Shown here: piece by piece, positions 11,878 to 23,340 of the stretch
How positions within the stretch are numbered: the stretch's first letter is position 1
How the letters are laid out: each line of letters starts with the position of its first letter
Assembly: GCF_950023065.1 (NCBI RefSeq)
Contig: NC_088681.1
Coordinates: 4,216,001-4,280,000 of the forward strand
DNA length: 64,000 nt
DNA from: Planococcus citri
Taxonomy: Eukaryota > Arthropoda > Insecta > Hemiptera > Pseudococcidae
Direction of reading: 5' to 3'
The notes under the pieces: generated by a model
What the model saw: the letters and a program-made list of their open reading frames with translations, nothing else
Databases searched by the model: none
Told to the model about the DNA's origin: nothing
Translations under genes and position numbers: made by a program

Positions 11878-13035
11878 CAGGGTTGTTATACCGGGATTAC
11901 CGGATACCAAAATACCGGGGATTTCTCCCGGTATTGGGGCGGTATTCCTAATACCAGCAGTTACCGATGGGAACTGGTATGTCTTCCCGGTATACCAATA
12001 CCGTATACCGGGAACAATGGGATTTTTCCCAGTTAACCAATACTGCATACCAAGTTCTGTAATGAGAGTACCAAATACCAAGTACCAATACCAATGCCAA
12101 AATCATAGATACCAAATACCGAATACCAATACCAATGCAGGGAACATGAATACCAAGTACCCAATACCACATACCAATACCAGAAACTCAATATAGGATA
12201 CCCATTACCAAATACAGGTATCAGATATTAACTGCTGCATACCAATACCGCGTAATTTACCGGTATTTTACCGGTATCCGTAATGTAATCTTCAAAAAAA
12301 TTTTTGTTTGATATTTTGAAATTTTTGAAGGGTGTATGGTGCTAGTGGGGCTTGTATTTCACTCGAGAGAGGATAAAAGACAATGCAAGATTTTTTAGTA
12401 GATTTTGTACTAATTATTTCATAAAAATGCAGGTAAAATTATTTCTAGAGACTGCTAGAGTGAAAATTTTCAAAAAAATTGAGTTTGCAAACAAAAGGTG
12501 CCCCTATTTGTGCGTTTTTATTGAATTTTCGTCACCTAGAGGATCCCTCCCCACTCCAAGTCACTGATTTCTGAAGAAAAAAAAATATTTATGCCTCACT
12601 GTTACCGGACCGGATACCCAAAAACCGGGGATTTGCCGCGGTATTGGGATGGTATTCCCAATACCAGGAGATACCAGTAAAAAATGGTTCATCTTCCCGG
12701 TATACCAATACCATGTACCGGGAAAAATTGGATGTTTCCCAGTGTACCAATACCGGATACCAAGTTCTATGATGAGTGTACCAAATACCAAGTACCAATA
12801 CCAAAACCGAAACCATAGATACCGAATACCAAATACCAATACCAATACCACTATTTTTCTATACCGATACCACATACCAATCCCCAATACCACAATTCAA
12901 CAATACCGATACCATATACCGATCCCAATACCACAATTTAATTTTACCGATACCATGTACCAATCCCAGTACCACAATTTTTTTTGGTATACCAGTTTAC
13001 CACGGTACATACCGTGGTACGGTATAACAACCCTG
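11878..13035. mobile_element. hAT-like non-autonomous DNA transposon made of TACC-type subrepeats
   Basis: The ends are 15 bp inverted repeats, CAGGGTTGTTATACC at 11878-11892 and its complement at 13021-13035. They are flanked on both sides by AGTACG (11872-11877 and 13036-13041). CAGGG-type termini are typical of hAT elements, although hAT duplications are usually 8 bp and only 6 bp match here. Inside, two direct copies of a ~390 bp block (about 11885-12270 and 12600-12990) share CCGGATACC, CCGGGGATTT, TCTTCCCGGTATACCAATACC and ACCAAATACCAAGTACCAATA segments. A 300 bp spacer without repeats separates them. Open frames here translate to Y/W/P/N-rich repeats and are not genes. Confidence 0.85.
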
Positions 13036-13041
13036 AGTACG

Positions 13042-16000
13042 TCTGGCTAAAATGTCTAGTGCGATGACCTTAATTAGACGAATACCTAGTTATATTATCA
13101 GGTGCCTAATAGGTATATAATTCGCACGTCCTATTCCACCTGCGAGTGGCATGGATGAAGTAGTAATACTCGTAAAATTACATACTCTCTGCAGGCTTTC
13201 TCACTATAGGTAGAGTTAAGTCATTTACGTCTCCAAATATTCATTCAAATGCTATGTGAAAACATAGCTGGCAATTGGCGATTATTCCCCACGTAAGGAA
13301 TAATTCTTATCTTCACTGAGTACGAAATCAAACATTTCCTTCTCTCCCTTAAGTAATCTATCCGATTCAAACTATATCACCTTTTTCTCAAATTTTTGGT
13401 CACTTTTTTTTGCTATTTTTCAGTCACTAAAGTCACTAAAAAAAATTGAATAGTGGATTTCATGCCTGCAACTTTTCCAATTCACTCAATTTTTCCCCTA
13501 AATTTTTCTGTCGTGGAAGGGTATCCCCACCCTTCTCCCCCTCCCCTTTCTGCATTCCGCTTTTTTTGCCCCTCTCAAAAAAAGCTGAGATAGAATCAAG
13601 ACTCGCGAGAAATGGAAGCAATCAAAGTTTGTAAAAGTTGTTTGAAAATTTCCCACTTCTGTGTAAGAATCGGTTATTTTGTGCGGAGGCTTTCTAAAGT
13701 TCAAAATTGAAAAAAAAAAGTAAAAATAGAATCGAATAGGTAGATATGTGAAAAAAAATGGAAACTTTTCATTTTTAGCCAGAATTCTTCCAAGTAGCTC
13801 CCTTTTTAAGTAAAAATTTCCTTCAGTTCACCGAGCCCCTCTGCCCCCCTCCCCGACATTTTTTTTTGGAAAAATTCCAAAAAATGAAATAAAATTTTCG
13901 TTAGTCTATCAAGTATCTGCACCCTCCTCCTAAAAAAGTTGTTAAAATTCAAAAAATGAAATAAATAGAAGTTTTTCTCTTAAGCAGCGTCGACACTCTC
14001 TCCCCTCCTACCAAAAAATTCAAAAATCAAATACTTTTAAACCAACGATATTTATTCAAAACTGCAATCGAGTATAAACTTGACGCGAATTGCGCATGAT
14101 TTTTTTCGAAACTCGTACCGTATCTTTCTCTCTCTTCGTTTTAAACTGCTGCTGGCCACATCGTCGGCTCCGCGTAATGTAGCGAGCGAAATATTCTAGG
14201 CGATATTTCTAAGAAAGCTGCATAATATACTGGAATAATTGGCAACTATTATCCCTCTTTTAACCGTAACCACCAAAGTATTAAGTTCTAAAAGTCTAGC
14301 GAATGGTACAATTTTCGCGTTAAATGAGATCCGGGTCCACGTTGGAAAATTAAATTTCGTTTCTGTGTAACCCTTGGCTCGATTGTACGCTTTAATTTGC
14401 GTGTACACTTTTCACGCGAAGCGGCCAGGCCATCTTTGCTCCTCCTGCGCGCCCAAAACGTGGTTAAGATCTCCTATGGTGTATACTGTATAGGTAGGTA
14501 GGTATGGTGTAGTGTGGTAGAGTTGCTGATGGCGATGTAATTCCACACAGTTCACACCTTTTTCTCATCGTCGTGCTCGCGTCCACCGCGTAAAATTTAA
14601 TGAATACCGAATGCGAGACATTATTACGTAATTACAACGCGATAAATTGCAATTAAATGATATTTTGTCGTCGCGAAACCCATTTTAAACAACATATATA
14701 TAGATGAAGGTTAATTCGTGTATAACTTTCTCTTTTTTTCTCGCGATGTCTCTCTCTCAATGTCTTTTTTTTTTCTTTCTCTTCGCGTCCGAGACTTCAT
14801 CAATACTCGTATCATCGTCGTCGTCGTCAAATCGAATAAGCTTTTAATGTACATTTCCTATACTTACGCACTTGAAAGCACAGAGGAGTGCAAGAGTGCG
14901 AACGTTCTCTTTATTGGACAATATGCTCGTGTGTGTGTGAAAATATCCGCATTTGTATCTGCTGCAGAATGTATATATCCGCCAATCATCTATTCCCTTC
15001 CACTCTTCTCATCGCGATGGTCTTTCCAATAATTACCGAGAAACGGCGCGATTGATATTACTAATTTATGGAAATTACGCAATATGGATGGATGGCGCGC
15101 GCACGTACCATAAATACTCGTATTTCAGGTTCGACAGCACAGGTGTTTTTGTATAAAAAGAGTAAATCACTCACGTCTTGATCTAATTATATTCGCTAAT
15201 CTGATGCTATACTCTTTGCATATCCATAGGTAACAGCTATATAGTAGGAATTTAACTCTTGTATATCGATGCTTATGGGTATATGATGAAGCTTGGCTGT
15301 GCCTCGTATAAGTTAATCACGATGACGAGTACACTGCAGAGTATGCTTTTTAGGAAATACCGGTGGCGATGGATGGCTATGGCATGGCGTTGTAATCGAC
15401 GAACGACGGTGTTATGTAATTGAAATATTATTGTACACGCTATGCGACAATATTCTCGTACTCGTATTCGCATTTACACTCAAATACTTTTATCGGATCG
15501 TTGCCATGCCGCGTCCCGATGAATACAGCAGAAGAATGCGAATACCCGTGACTTGGTCTGCTCGCTTACTATACAGGTAGTACGTTTCGTGAGCATACTA
15601 CACGCTGCTATAATTCGCCATCGCCATGTAATTCTATTTGGCTCGATATGCCATTGCCATGTGATGTGATGATGGAATATAAGAATATCACTAACGTCAG
15701 CACATAATTCTCGTACATACAGACTGCTCAAGTGCTCATATGCGTTAAGAACGAATTGGCAACGTTGTTTGCGTAAAATCGCAGGCGTTCAATGTACCCG
15801 CAATTGGTGCATTGAATGGCTGGTCAATTAAAACGCAATCATTTTACTAATTATTATGAAAATTTTCTAAATAAAGGGTTCAATTCATTTAAAAAAAAAA
15901 AAAACTTTGGGTTGCAGAGAGTCCATCTCCATACACTTGGTTACGTGCTTGAAAAGTATGAATTCAACGTGAGAAATCACTGATGAATGATGAACGAACT

Positions 16001-16319
16001 GACTGCCATTGTTCAAGGTTCGGGTAACTTCCGGAGCAAAATTAGTAGATCTGAACGAGCTGAGCTGTTCGATTGCAATTCATCAGCCTAGAATCATTTG
16101 AAAAATGACTCAGAATGAAACAATGACTCTTTAAGAATCATTTCGTTTGTGATGACCCCCCCCCCCCCCCCCCCGCAATCTGGAAAATAATGGTATGAAG
16201 AGTCTGGCCCGGAAAATGAATTATTGATAGGTATTCGAATTCAGAAACCTCACACATTTGAAACATTTTATTTTTTTTACCGAGATTTCTTTAGAAAAGT
16301 AGAGTACTGTATTTGTTGC
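13042..16319. other. Unassigned unique-looking DNA
   Basis: No supported gene. Short open frames (for example 14718-15032 plus and 15480-15731 minus) have no recognisable domain. A poly(A) run lies at about 15891-15904 and a long poly(C) run near 16154-16174. The octamer TACTCGTA recurs here (for example 13167 and 14804). Confidence 0.4.
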
Positions 16320-17907
16320 GATAGTGGAAGTTGAGACTCGTTCGCGAACGAATCGATCCATTTACTCAATTTTTGGTGAATCATTCATGAAATCATGAAC
16401 GAATTGATCAATTTTTTGAAAAAAACCGTTCGTCAACGAATTAGTCAATTCTTCAATTCATGAATCAATTCGTTCGCGAACGAGTCACTTATACGAATCA
16501 ATTCGTTCTCAAATGATTCATCCAAGAATTATTCAATTTGTTCGTGAATGATTCACTAAAAATTGAGTAAATTAATCGATTCGTTCGTGAACGAGTCGCT
16601 TATTCAAATCAATTCGTTCGCGAATAATTCATCAAAAATGTGTTAATGAATCGATTCGTTCGCGAACGAGTCATTTATACGAATCAATTCGTTCGCGAAT
16701 GATTCATCCAAGAATTATTCAATTCGTTCGTCAGTAATTCACCAAAAATTGAGTAAATTAATCGATTCCTTTGTGAACGAATCACTTATTCAAATCAATT
16801 CGTTCGTGAATGATTCATCAAACGATTGAGTCTATGAATCGATTCGTTCGCGAACGAGTCACTTTGACGAATCAATTCGTTCTTGAATGATTCACCACAA
16901 ATTGAGTAAATTAATCGATTCGTTCGTGAACGAGTCGCTTATTCAAATCAATTCGTTCGCGAATAATTCATCAAAAATGTGTTAATGAATCGATTCGTTC
17001 GCGAACGAGTCATTTATACGAATCAATTCGTTCGCGAATGATTCACAAAGTATTATTCAATTCGTTTGTCAGTAATTCACCAAAAATTGAGTAAATTAAT
17101 CGATTTTTTTGTGATCGAGTCACTTATTCAAATAAATTCGTTCGTGAATGATTCATCAACGATTGAGTCTATGAATCGAGTCACTTATTCAAATCAATTC
17201 GATCGCGAATAATTCATCAAAAATGAGTTAATGAATCGATTCCTTCGCGAACGAGTCATTTATACGAATCAATTCGTTCGCGAATGATTCACAAAGAATT
17301 ATTCAATTCGTTCGTCAGTAATTCACCAAAAATTGAGTAAATTAATCGATTTTTTTGTGAACGAGTCACTTATTCAAATCAATTCGTTCGTGAATGATTC
17401 ATCAACGATTGAGTCTATGAATCGATTCGTTCGCGAACGAGTCCATTTTTACGAATCAATTCGTTCTTGAATGATTCATTGATGATTCACCACCAATTGA
17501 GTAAATTGATCGATTCGTTCGCGAACGAGTCATTTATACGAATCAATTCGTTCGCGAATGATTCACCAAGAATTATTCAATTTTTTCGTGAATGATTCAC
17601 TAAAAATTGAGTAAATTAATCGATTCCTTTGTCAACGAGTCACTTATACAAATCAATTCGTTCGTGAATGATTCATCAACGATTGAGTCTATGAATCGAT
17701 TCGTTCGCGAACGAGTCACTTATACGAATCAATTCGTTCTTGAGTAATTCACCACAAATTGAGTAAATTATTCGATTCGTTCGCGAACGAGTCACTTATA
17801 CGAATTAATACAATTCGTTCGCGAATGATTCACTAAAAAATCCAATTCGTTTGCGAACGATTTAGTAACTATTGATCAATTCGTTCGCGAATGATTCACC
17901 TAGAATT
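16320..17907 (+). repeat. Dyad satellite array 1 (core TTCGTTCGCGAA)
   Basis: The array repeats a roughly 36-40 bp unit such as CAATTCGTTCGCGAATGATT followed by CACCAAGAATTATT. Around 40 variants of the core TTCGTTCGCGAA/ACGA are visible. The fullest form, TTCGTTCGCGAACGAA, is a perfect 16 bp palindrome. A recurring GAGTAAATTAATCGATT segment spaced about 110-250 bp shows an irregular higher-order structure. The array is interrupted at 17908 by a transposon and resumes at 18887. Array 2 (32395-34310) is the same family in reverse orientation. Confidence 0.93.
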
Positions 17908-18886
17908 GCATAATTCCAAATGCTCTTGTAGTTCGGCACCACCAGTGTAATATAACGAGCAATCTCGTTCATTTTCTATTTCAGCACATTGCCTGTTTCT
18001 TCTCTCATGCGCGCCGTCCCGTCGTTATCAGAACAAACATACAACATCGGTACATCGGTATAATAAGTTTACGAAAAATTGTATTTTCGTTTAAAATAAA
18101 ATTGAAGATTGAAGAAAACATTGAGTGGGCACATAAGTATTTTAATAGTGTAAAATTGTCTACAATGATTTCATTGCTTTATGCAGAATCCTAGCTTAGC
18201 TCTTAGCTTTTTTTACCCCTCAAGTTTTATTCAAGTTCAAAGTTTGCTCTCCTCTTTGGGCATATATTATATAATCAAAGGCTCTCCTGCAAACTGACAA
18301 GTTCCAAGTATTATTTCGTTGTATCGGAACACAGAATGCAGTGGACATATAGGTGTTTTAGCTACATTTCACGCTCTACATGATGCAATAAATTCCAAAA
18401 TCCCAGCATTACTTACCATTCAATTTTTATTAGGTAGAGTTCAAACTTCACTTTAGTAATTAAATATGAAAATTATGAACTTTGAACTAGAATAGGTACA
18501 ACTCGAACAATAAAAGTTGGGATTATGAAAATCGTTGCGTCGTGTAGAGTGTCAAATGTAGATATCATTTTACACTAAAATACAAACACCCCTCATTTAG
18601 CATGGCGTATTTTCGAAAGATCATACAATACAAGTTAAGTCTTAAAAGCTACATTCCGCAGAACTCCAAGTGAATAATCATCGGTACTTTGGTAGTAAAG
18701 TAACTAACTGGTAGTAATATTTCCACCAATTTTATATTTATATAAATCATCATTTCGAAATTGAAATTCGAAGTTGAGTGTGGTTTGTTTACTTTCACTG
18801 ACTGAACTGATAACTGACTCCTATATGATTCATTTTAGCGTTCGTTCAGTGGTGGTGCCGAACTACAAGAGCATTTGGAATTATGC
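17908..18886. mobile_element. 979 bp Mutator-like non-autonomous element inserted in satellite array 1
   Basis: Perfect 37 bp terminal inverted repeats begin GCATAATTCCAAATGCTCTT (17908-17944 and 18850-18886). They are flanked by identical 9 bp duplications CCTAGAATT (17899-17907 and 18887-18895). A 9 bp duplication with long perfect inverted repeats fits Mutator-like (MULE) elements. The target is recognisable as a satellite unit (GATTCACCAAGAATTATT-like in the array). The interior is AT-rich and has no coding frame of note, so it would depend on a transposase encoded elsewhere. The perfect repeats and duplication suggest a fairly recent insertion. Confidence 0.92.
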
Positions 18887-19200
18887 CCTAGAATTCAATC
18901 AATTTGATCAATCGCCAATCGGTTGTGCATGATTCGATTCGATTCGATTCGATTGTAGATCAATTCCTATACAATAATTTTACAAAAACCTAATCAATCG
19001 TAAATTAATTGATCCGTTTGCGAATGATTCACCAAGAAATCAATCAATTTATTTAATCACCAATCCTTTGTAAATGATTCGATTCGATTGTGAACAGATC
19101 AATTGCTGTACAAATGTTTCAAAAAAAGTGAATCAATTCGTTCGTAATAGATTTTATTTGAAGAAAATTCGGTCTTCTCACGCTGAATGTGTGAGTGTTT
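18887..19200 (+). repeat. Right part of dyad satellite array 1 and its flank
   Basis: After the transposon the satellite continues in a more diverged form (TTAATTGATCCGTTTGCGAA, GATTCGATTCGATTCGATTC near 18931). Reading outwards, this flank matches the reverse complement of 32395-32720: TTTAATCACCAATC, GATCAATTCCTATACAA and CGGTCTTCTCA are shared. That makes the two arrays parts of one inverted duplication. Confidence 0.8.
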
Positions 19201-19628
19201 TTTTTTCAAAATTATTAAAAGATTGACTCTTATTTCCACACTTGTGAAAATCGTTTGCGATTTTTCTGCTCCCTTCATCCCACCCGTAGTGGTTGGTTTT
19301 TAAAGGAGGGGGGGGGGAAATCCCTGAAAATTTCAAAAAAATCAAAAAGTATGTACACTTCTTTCGAAAATTTGAAGGGGAAAAAGTCAGAAAGTAAAAT
19401 TGGGCAAAACTTGACGAAAGTTGCGTAAAAAATCGTTAAATTACTCTAAAACGTAAATAACCCGTTGAAAATTTTCTACTTTTATGCAGTTTTTAGGCCT
19501 TTTCATCTCTTTATAAATGAATATCTATTTCTTTATCGATACTCGATTGCAAATCAAGCGCCAGAAGAAAGAATTGGTGATTTTTTTCCGAATACTTAAG
19601 AAAAGAGATTGAAGATTTGTTTCACTCC
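19201..19628. other. Short unassigned interval
   Basis: AT-rich and noncoding, with a poly(G) run near 19308. It ends at the target duplication of the large inverted-repeat element. Confidence 0.4.
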
Positions 19629-19634
19629 AGCGTA

Positions 19635-20315
19635 AGTAGATGTAAAATGCCGATTCTGGCACATTTTGACACTTTTGGCACACTAACTGTGCTAGAATCA
19701 ACCTACCTGTCCCAGAATCCAGCTACCTGTGCCAGAATCTAGCTACCTGTGCCAGAATCTAGCTACCTGTGCCAGAATCTAGCTACCTGTGCCAGAATCC
19801 AACTACCTGTCCCAGAATTCAGAGTGTATATTTGAACCATTGTGAAGTGTATAATATAGATTTGTGTTGAATGAGTTGTCTAATGTGGAGCATACAAAGG
19901 CAGAGGCGTTGAAGTGTGCTGAACCAGGTACCTAGCTGCTTTCTTTCTCTCATTCCTGCACAGTCTCTCTCTGTCTGTCTCTCTCATACCCAATGCAGCC
20001 TCTCTCTTATTGTTACCTGCTGCTTTGCACTCAAACACATTAAAGAGATTAAAGAGCAACCTTGTTCATGATCCAGAGATTGCTTGAAGTTAAGAAAGGA
20101 ATAGAATTTTTCAACTCATCTGTATTTTTAATGATCAATGAACCACTGAAGAAGAAAATGAACCAATTAACTTGACAATTTTTTTGTTTGATCACCTAAT
20201 ATTGCATGATTGAAAAAAAAACAAGGCTCCTTCTTCATGTAACCAGTTGCTTGCATACATTGTAACACATTAAATTATTATTATGAGAGCAGATTGCTTA
20301 CCTTGATCGTGACTA
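19635..20315 (+). repeat. Left terminal inverted repeat of the 7 kb element
   Basis: It starts AGTAGATGTAAAATGCCGAT and ends near CCTTGATCGTGACTA. It contains a 20 bp tandem repeat, a CT-rich tract near 19940-20010 and, like the right copy, ends in a more diverged inner ~150 bp. Confidence 0.95.
19682..19822 (+). repeat. 20 bp tandem repeat, ~7 copies, in the left terminal repeat
   Basis: The unit is CTACCTGTGCCAGAATCTAG. Six clear copies (19703-19822) are preceded by one degenerate copy. The mirror-image array at 26429-26569 has the same copy number and the same variants in the same order. Confidence 0.95.
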
Positions 20316-20365
20316 AGAAGAAATTTTTTTTAAAAACAAAATGACTGATATAATCAATTATGTTG

Positions 20366-21780
20366 AGTTTTTTGAAGATGAGCTTGTATCTATGGTGAGT
20401 ATGTCGATGTCTGTACCTACATTGTCAAGTAAGCCACCTACAACACCACAGAAAAAAACTGGTTGTATCCAAAGTGTGTAGGAGTAATCTCGACTTGAAC
20501 TTCTCTCTTTGACTCTCTGTAGCACAGCTACTGCTTCCTTGTGGTCTTGCTGCTACTCAATGCAGCAGTTGTCGTTGCTACTCAATGCAGCAGTTGTCAT
20601 TGCTACTCAATGCAGCAGTTGTTGTTGCTACTCAATGCAGCAGTTGTTGTTGCTACTCAATGCAGCAGTTGTCGTTGCTACTCAATGCAGCAGTTGTCGT
20701 TGCTACTCAATGCAGCAGTTGTCGTTGCTACTCAATGCAGCAGTTGTCGTTGCTACTCAATGCAGCAGTTGTCGTTGCTACTCAATGCAGCAGTTGTCGT
20801 TGCTGCTACTCAATGCAGCAGTTGTTGTTGCTACTCAATGCAGCAGTTGTCGTTGCTACTCAATGCAGCAGTTGTCGTTGCTACTCAATGCAGCAGTTGT
20901 CATTGCTACTCAATGCAGCAGTTGTCGTTGCTACTCAATGCAGCAGTTGTCGTTGTTATGAAATGAATGAATTTATACTGCACTAGGTACATCCAGAGCA
21001 GATAGTGTCTACTTTTTTTCAACTGACTTGACACTGAAACCTTCAGCAGCGCACCTTCCTTTTCCTTCATTCTCACAGTTATATCCGCTTCATATTTGGA
21101 GAAAAAAATTACAAGTTGGACACGTTGTAAAAGTACCAGTAAGTTTTCAAAAAAACAGTGTTTTTTTCGTGTATGTTCACATTGGAGAATTTTTTTAATG
21201 GAATAATTAGGTGTGTGAATTCTATGATTGTATACAACTCCCCATTAAGCAACAAGGAACCAATGTTTATGTTAAAAATTGAGGGAATCAAGTCAACAAA
21301 AAAGGTTAACATCCTGTTTGAATATTGAAATATTTTCAAAAATTGAAGAATTTAAAGCTCCATTGCATTTACAACACAGATTCCTTTGGAAATCTCTTTT
21401 CAATATGAAATAATATCAAATAGCTACCATCATTGGAGTAATGCTTCAGACAACAAATATGAAGTACATACTTATTCTCTTTTATTCAATCATTTCACAT
21501 TTTCACTTTCAATCTTACAGTTCAAATGACAAAAAAGTGATCTAGAAATTGAAATTGGTTGGAAATTTGAAGACAAACATTTAAAAAAAATTTCACTCCC
21601 TCACAATTTGTCAATGAATTGACTATGTATTCACTATCACTTGCTGAAAATTTCCATTGATAGGATTACAAGCTCACCAAATGAATTGATTTATCAGTCT
21701 GAGATTTTATCTAATACACATTTATTCTAAACACAGGTAACGTAAGCAATGTATAAGAAAAAACAATTTGTCTCATGAAA
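20366..21780 (+). repeat. Internal duplicated segment, copy 1 (expanded)
   Basis: This segment matches 22556-23340 in the same order: TTGAGTTTTT.GAAGATGA.CTT, a CACTTCTCTCTTTG tract, CTACTGCTTCCTTG, GCAGCAGT...GTCGT or GTCAT, then AGAGCAGA, CCCTTCAGCAGCGCA, and further on GAAAAAAATTACAAG.TTG. The copies are clearly diverged. Copy 1 differs by carrying the 25 bp minisatellite at 20553-20955. No coding role is seen. Confidence 0.75.
20553..20955 (+). repeat. 25 bp minisatellite, 16 copies
   Basis: The unit has the form CTACTCAATGCAGCAGTTGT followed by CGTTG. Sixteen copies run head to tail with only C/T variation at one or two sites and a single 3 bp insertion near 20803. The period is not a multiple of three, so all three plus-strand frames stay open and give near-identical repetitive peptides. 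Those frames are artefacts of the repeat. Confidence 0.97.
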
Positions 21781-22555
21781 TGCATTGTAAAGCAGCAAGT
21801 TATTGCAACAATAAATTATGAACATTTTTTGTCTCAAAGTAAAGAAATGAAAAATTTTCATCTCAAAAATTCAATATTTTACAAATTTACATTCAGTGAG
21901 AGTGAAATTATTTCAATCTAGGAGGTTTCTTTTTCACCACAATGATAAGTACCTAATCCTTGAATCTACTTTGAAAATCAGACTCAAAAATTTTGAAAAA
22001 GACTAGTTCATTTCATATTGTACGATATTTTTTTATTTAAATTTTCAATATTTTCACTTTTTTTTCAACAAATGAAATGGTGAGAATGATTATTTCATTC
22101 CAATCCCTCTCAACATGAAAACAACCACTTATGACCATTTCTACACATCTCCGCAGTGTGTTACTAATTTTTCTCAAGGTATTTTTCCAAAGCCTCCAAC
22201 AAGTAATTTTTTATTTAAGGTTGAAATGATGGAATTTTTAAATAAATGAAGATGAAAATGAATTCACGTATTGTTTTATTTATCACCATCTCAGCAGATA
22301 TAAAAGTGATACCTACTGTACCATGCACTATGTAATATCAAGCCACTAACTCATTCCAAAACTGAAGCAAAAATGTAAAATTAGGAGTGTTTGTCTAGTG
22401 CAACATGACATTTAGGGAGGGATATGATTGCTTTCCCTACTTATTGTGTACACATTTTCATAACAATAATCTCTTAATATAGAATTTTTTTCAGGTACCT
22501 ACATTTCTCTTTCTGTTATAAGGTATTAACTTCAAGTGCAAAACATGTTTGTTGA

Positions 22556-23340
22556 GTTTTTCAAAGATGAACTTAGGTCTGTAGTAAGTGTGTTGATGTC
22601 AATGCACATCATCGAGTGTACCACCTACAATATGAGCACGACATGAAAAACTGATTGCAATGACCGCTTGTGTATTAGTAATCACGACTCACACTTCTCT
22701 CTTTGTCTCTCTGTACTGATGCTACTGCTTCCTTGTTGTTGCCATTGGGTAAATTGTTTGACCAGGTCTTGCTCATACTTGTTGTAGCAGCAGTCGTCAT
22801 GAATGAACAAATTTATATAGCACATAGGTACACAATACACATAGAGCAGACACCAAGCCCTTCAGCAGCGCATGTTCCTTTCCTTTTTGTTCTTGTACAT
22901 AGTTGCATACACTTCTCCAAATGAAATGATTTGCATACACTTTTGTATAGTATGTAATAAAAATTATGAAACCAATGGTCCTTTTCTGTGGTACAATGAA
23001 TCCGAGAACAAAAATTTTGAGAAATTCTCAGTTTTAGTTCTTTTCATGTAGAATAACATATCAAAAATTGGACTGACATTTTTCATTTTCGAGAAGAAAA
23101 ATTACAAGCTTGATACTAATTCCAAAAAATACCATCAGAAACTTACAAAATGAAAATTTTTGTATTTATTGAGATACAAGTATTTGTAGATGAATATTTG
23201 AAAAAATTCTCTCCCTTGTACCTAATTTATCAACAAATTGACAATGAATTAATTACATACTGAGATTTCTGTTGAAAAGGCTACAGACTCTTCAAATGAA
23301 CTGATTTACATGAGATTTTGTAGAGTACCTAATAGAAATT
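22556..23340 (+). repeat. Internal duplicated segment, copy 2 (unexpanded)
   Basis: This is the diverged counterpart of 20366-21780. At the position of the minisatellite it has only a single GTAGCAGCAGTCGTCAT-like stretch near 22783, which suggests the pre-expansion state. Confidence 0.75.

Noticed and set aside
12561..13050. 110-133 codon ORFs of Y/W/P-rich repeats
   Set aside because: They arise from TACC-type subrepeats of the hAT-like element on both strands.
20509..20986. Three overlapping 133-150 codon ORFs rich in CSSC and QQL
   Set aside because: All three frames are open because the 25 bp unit contains no stop in any frame; this is a minisatellite artefact.
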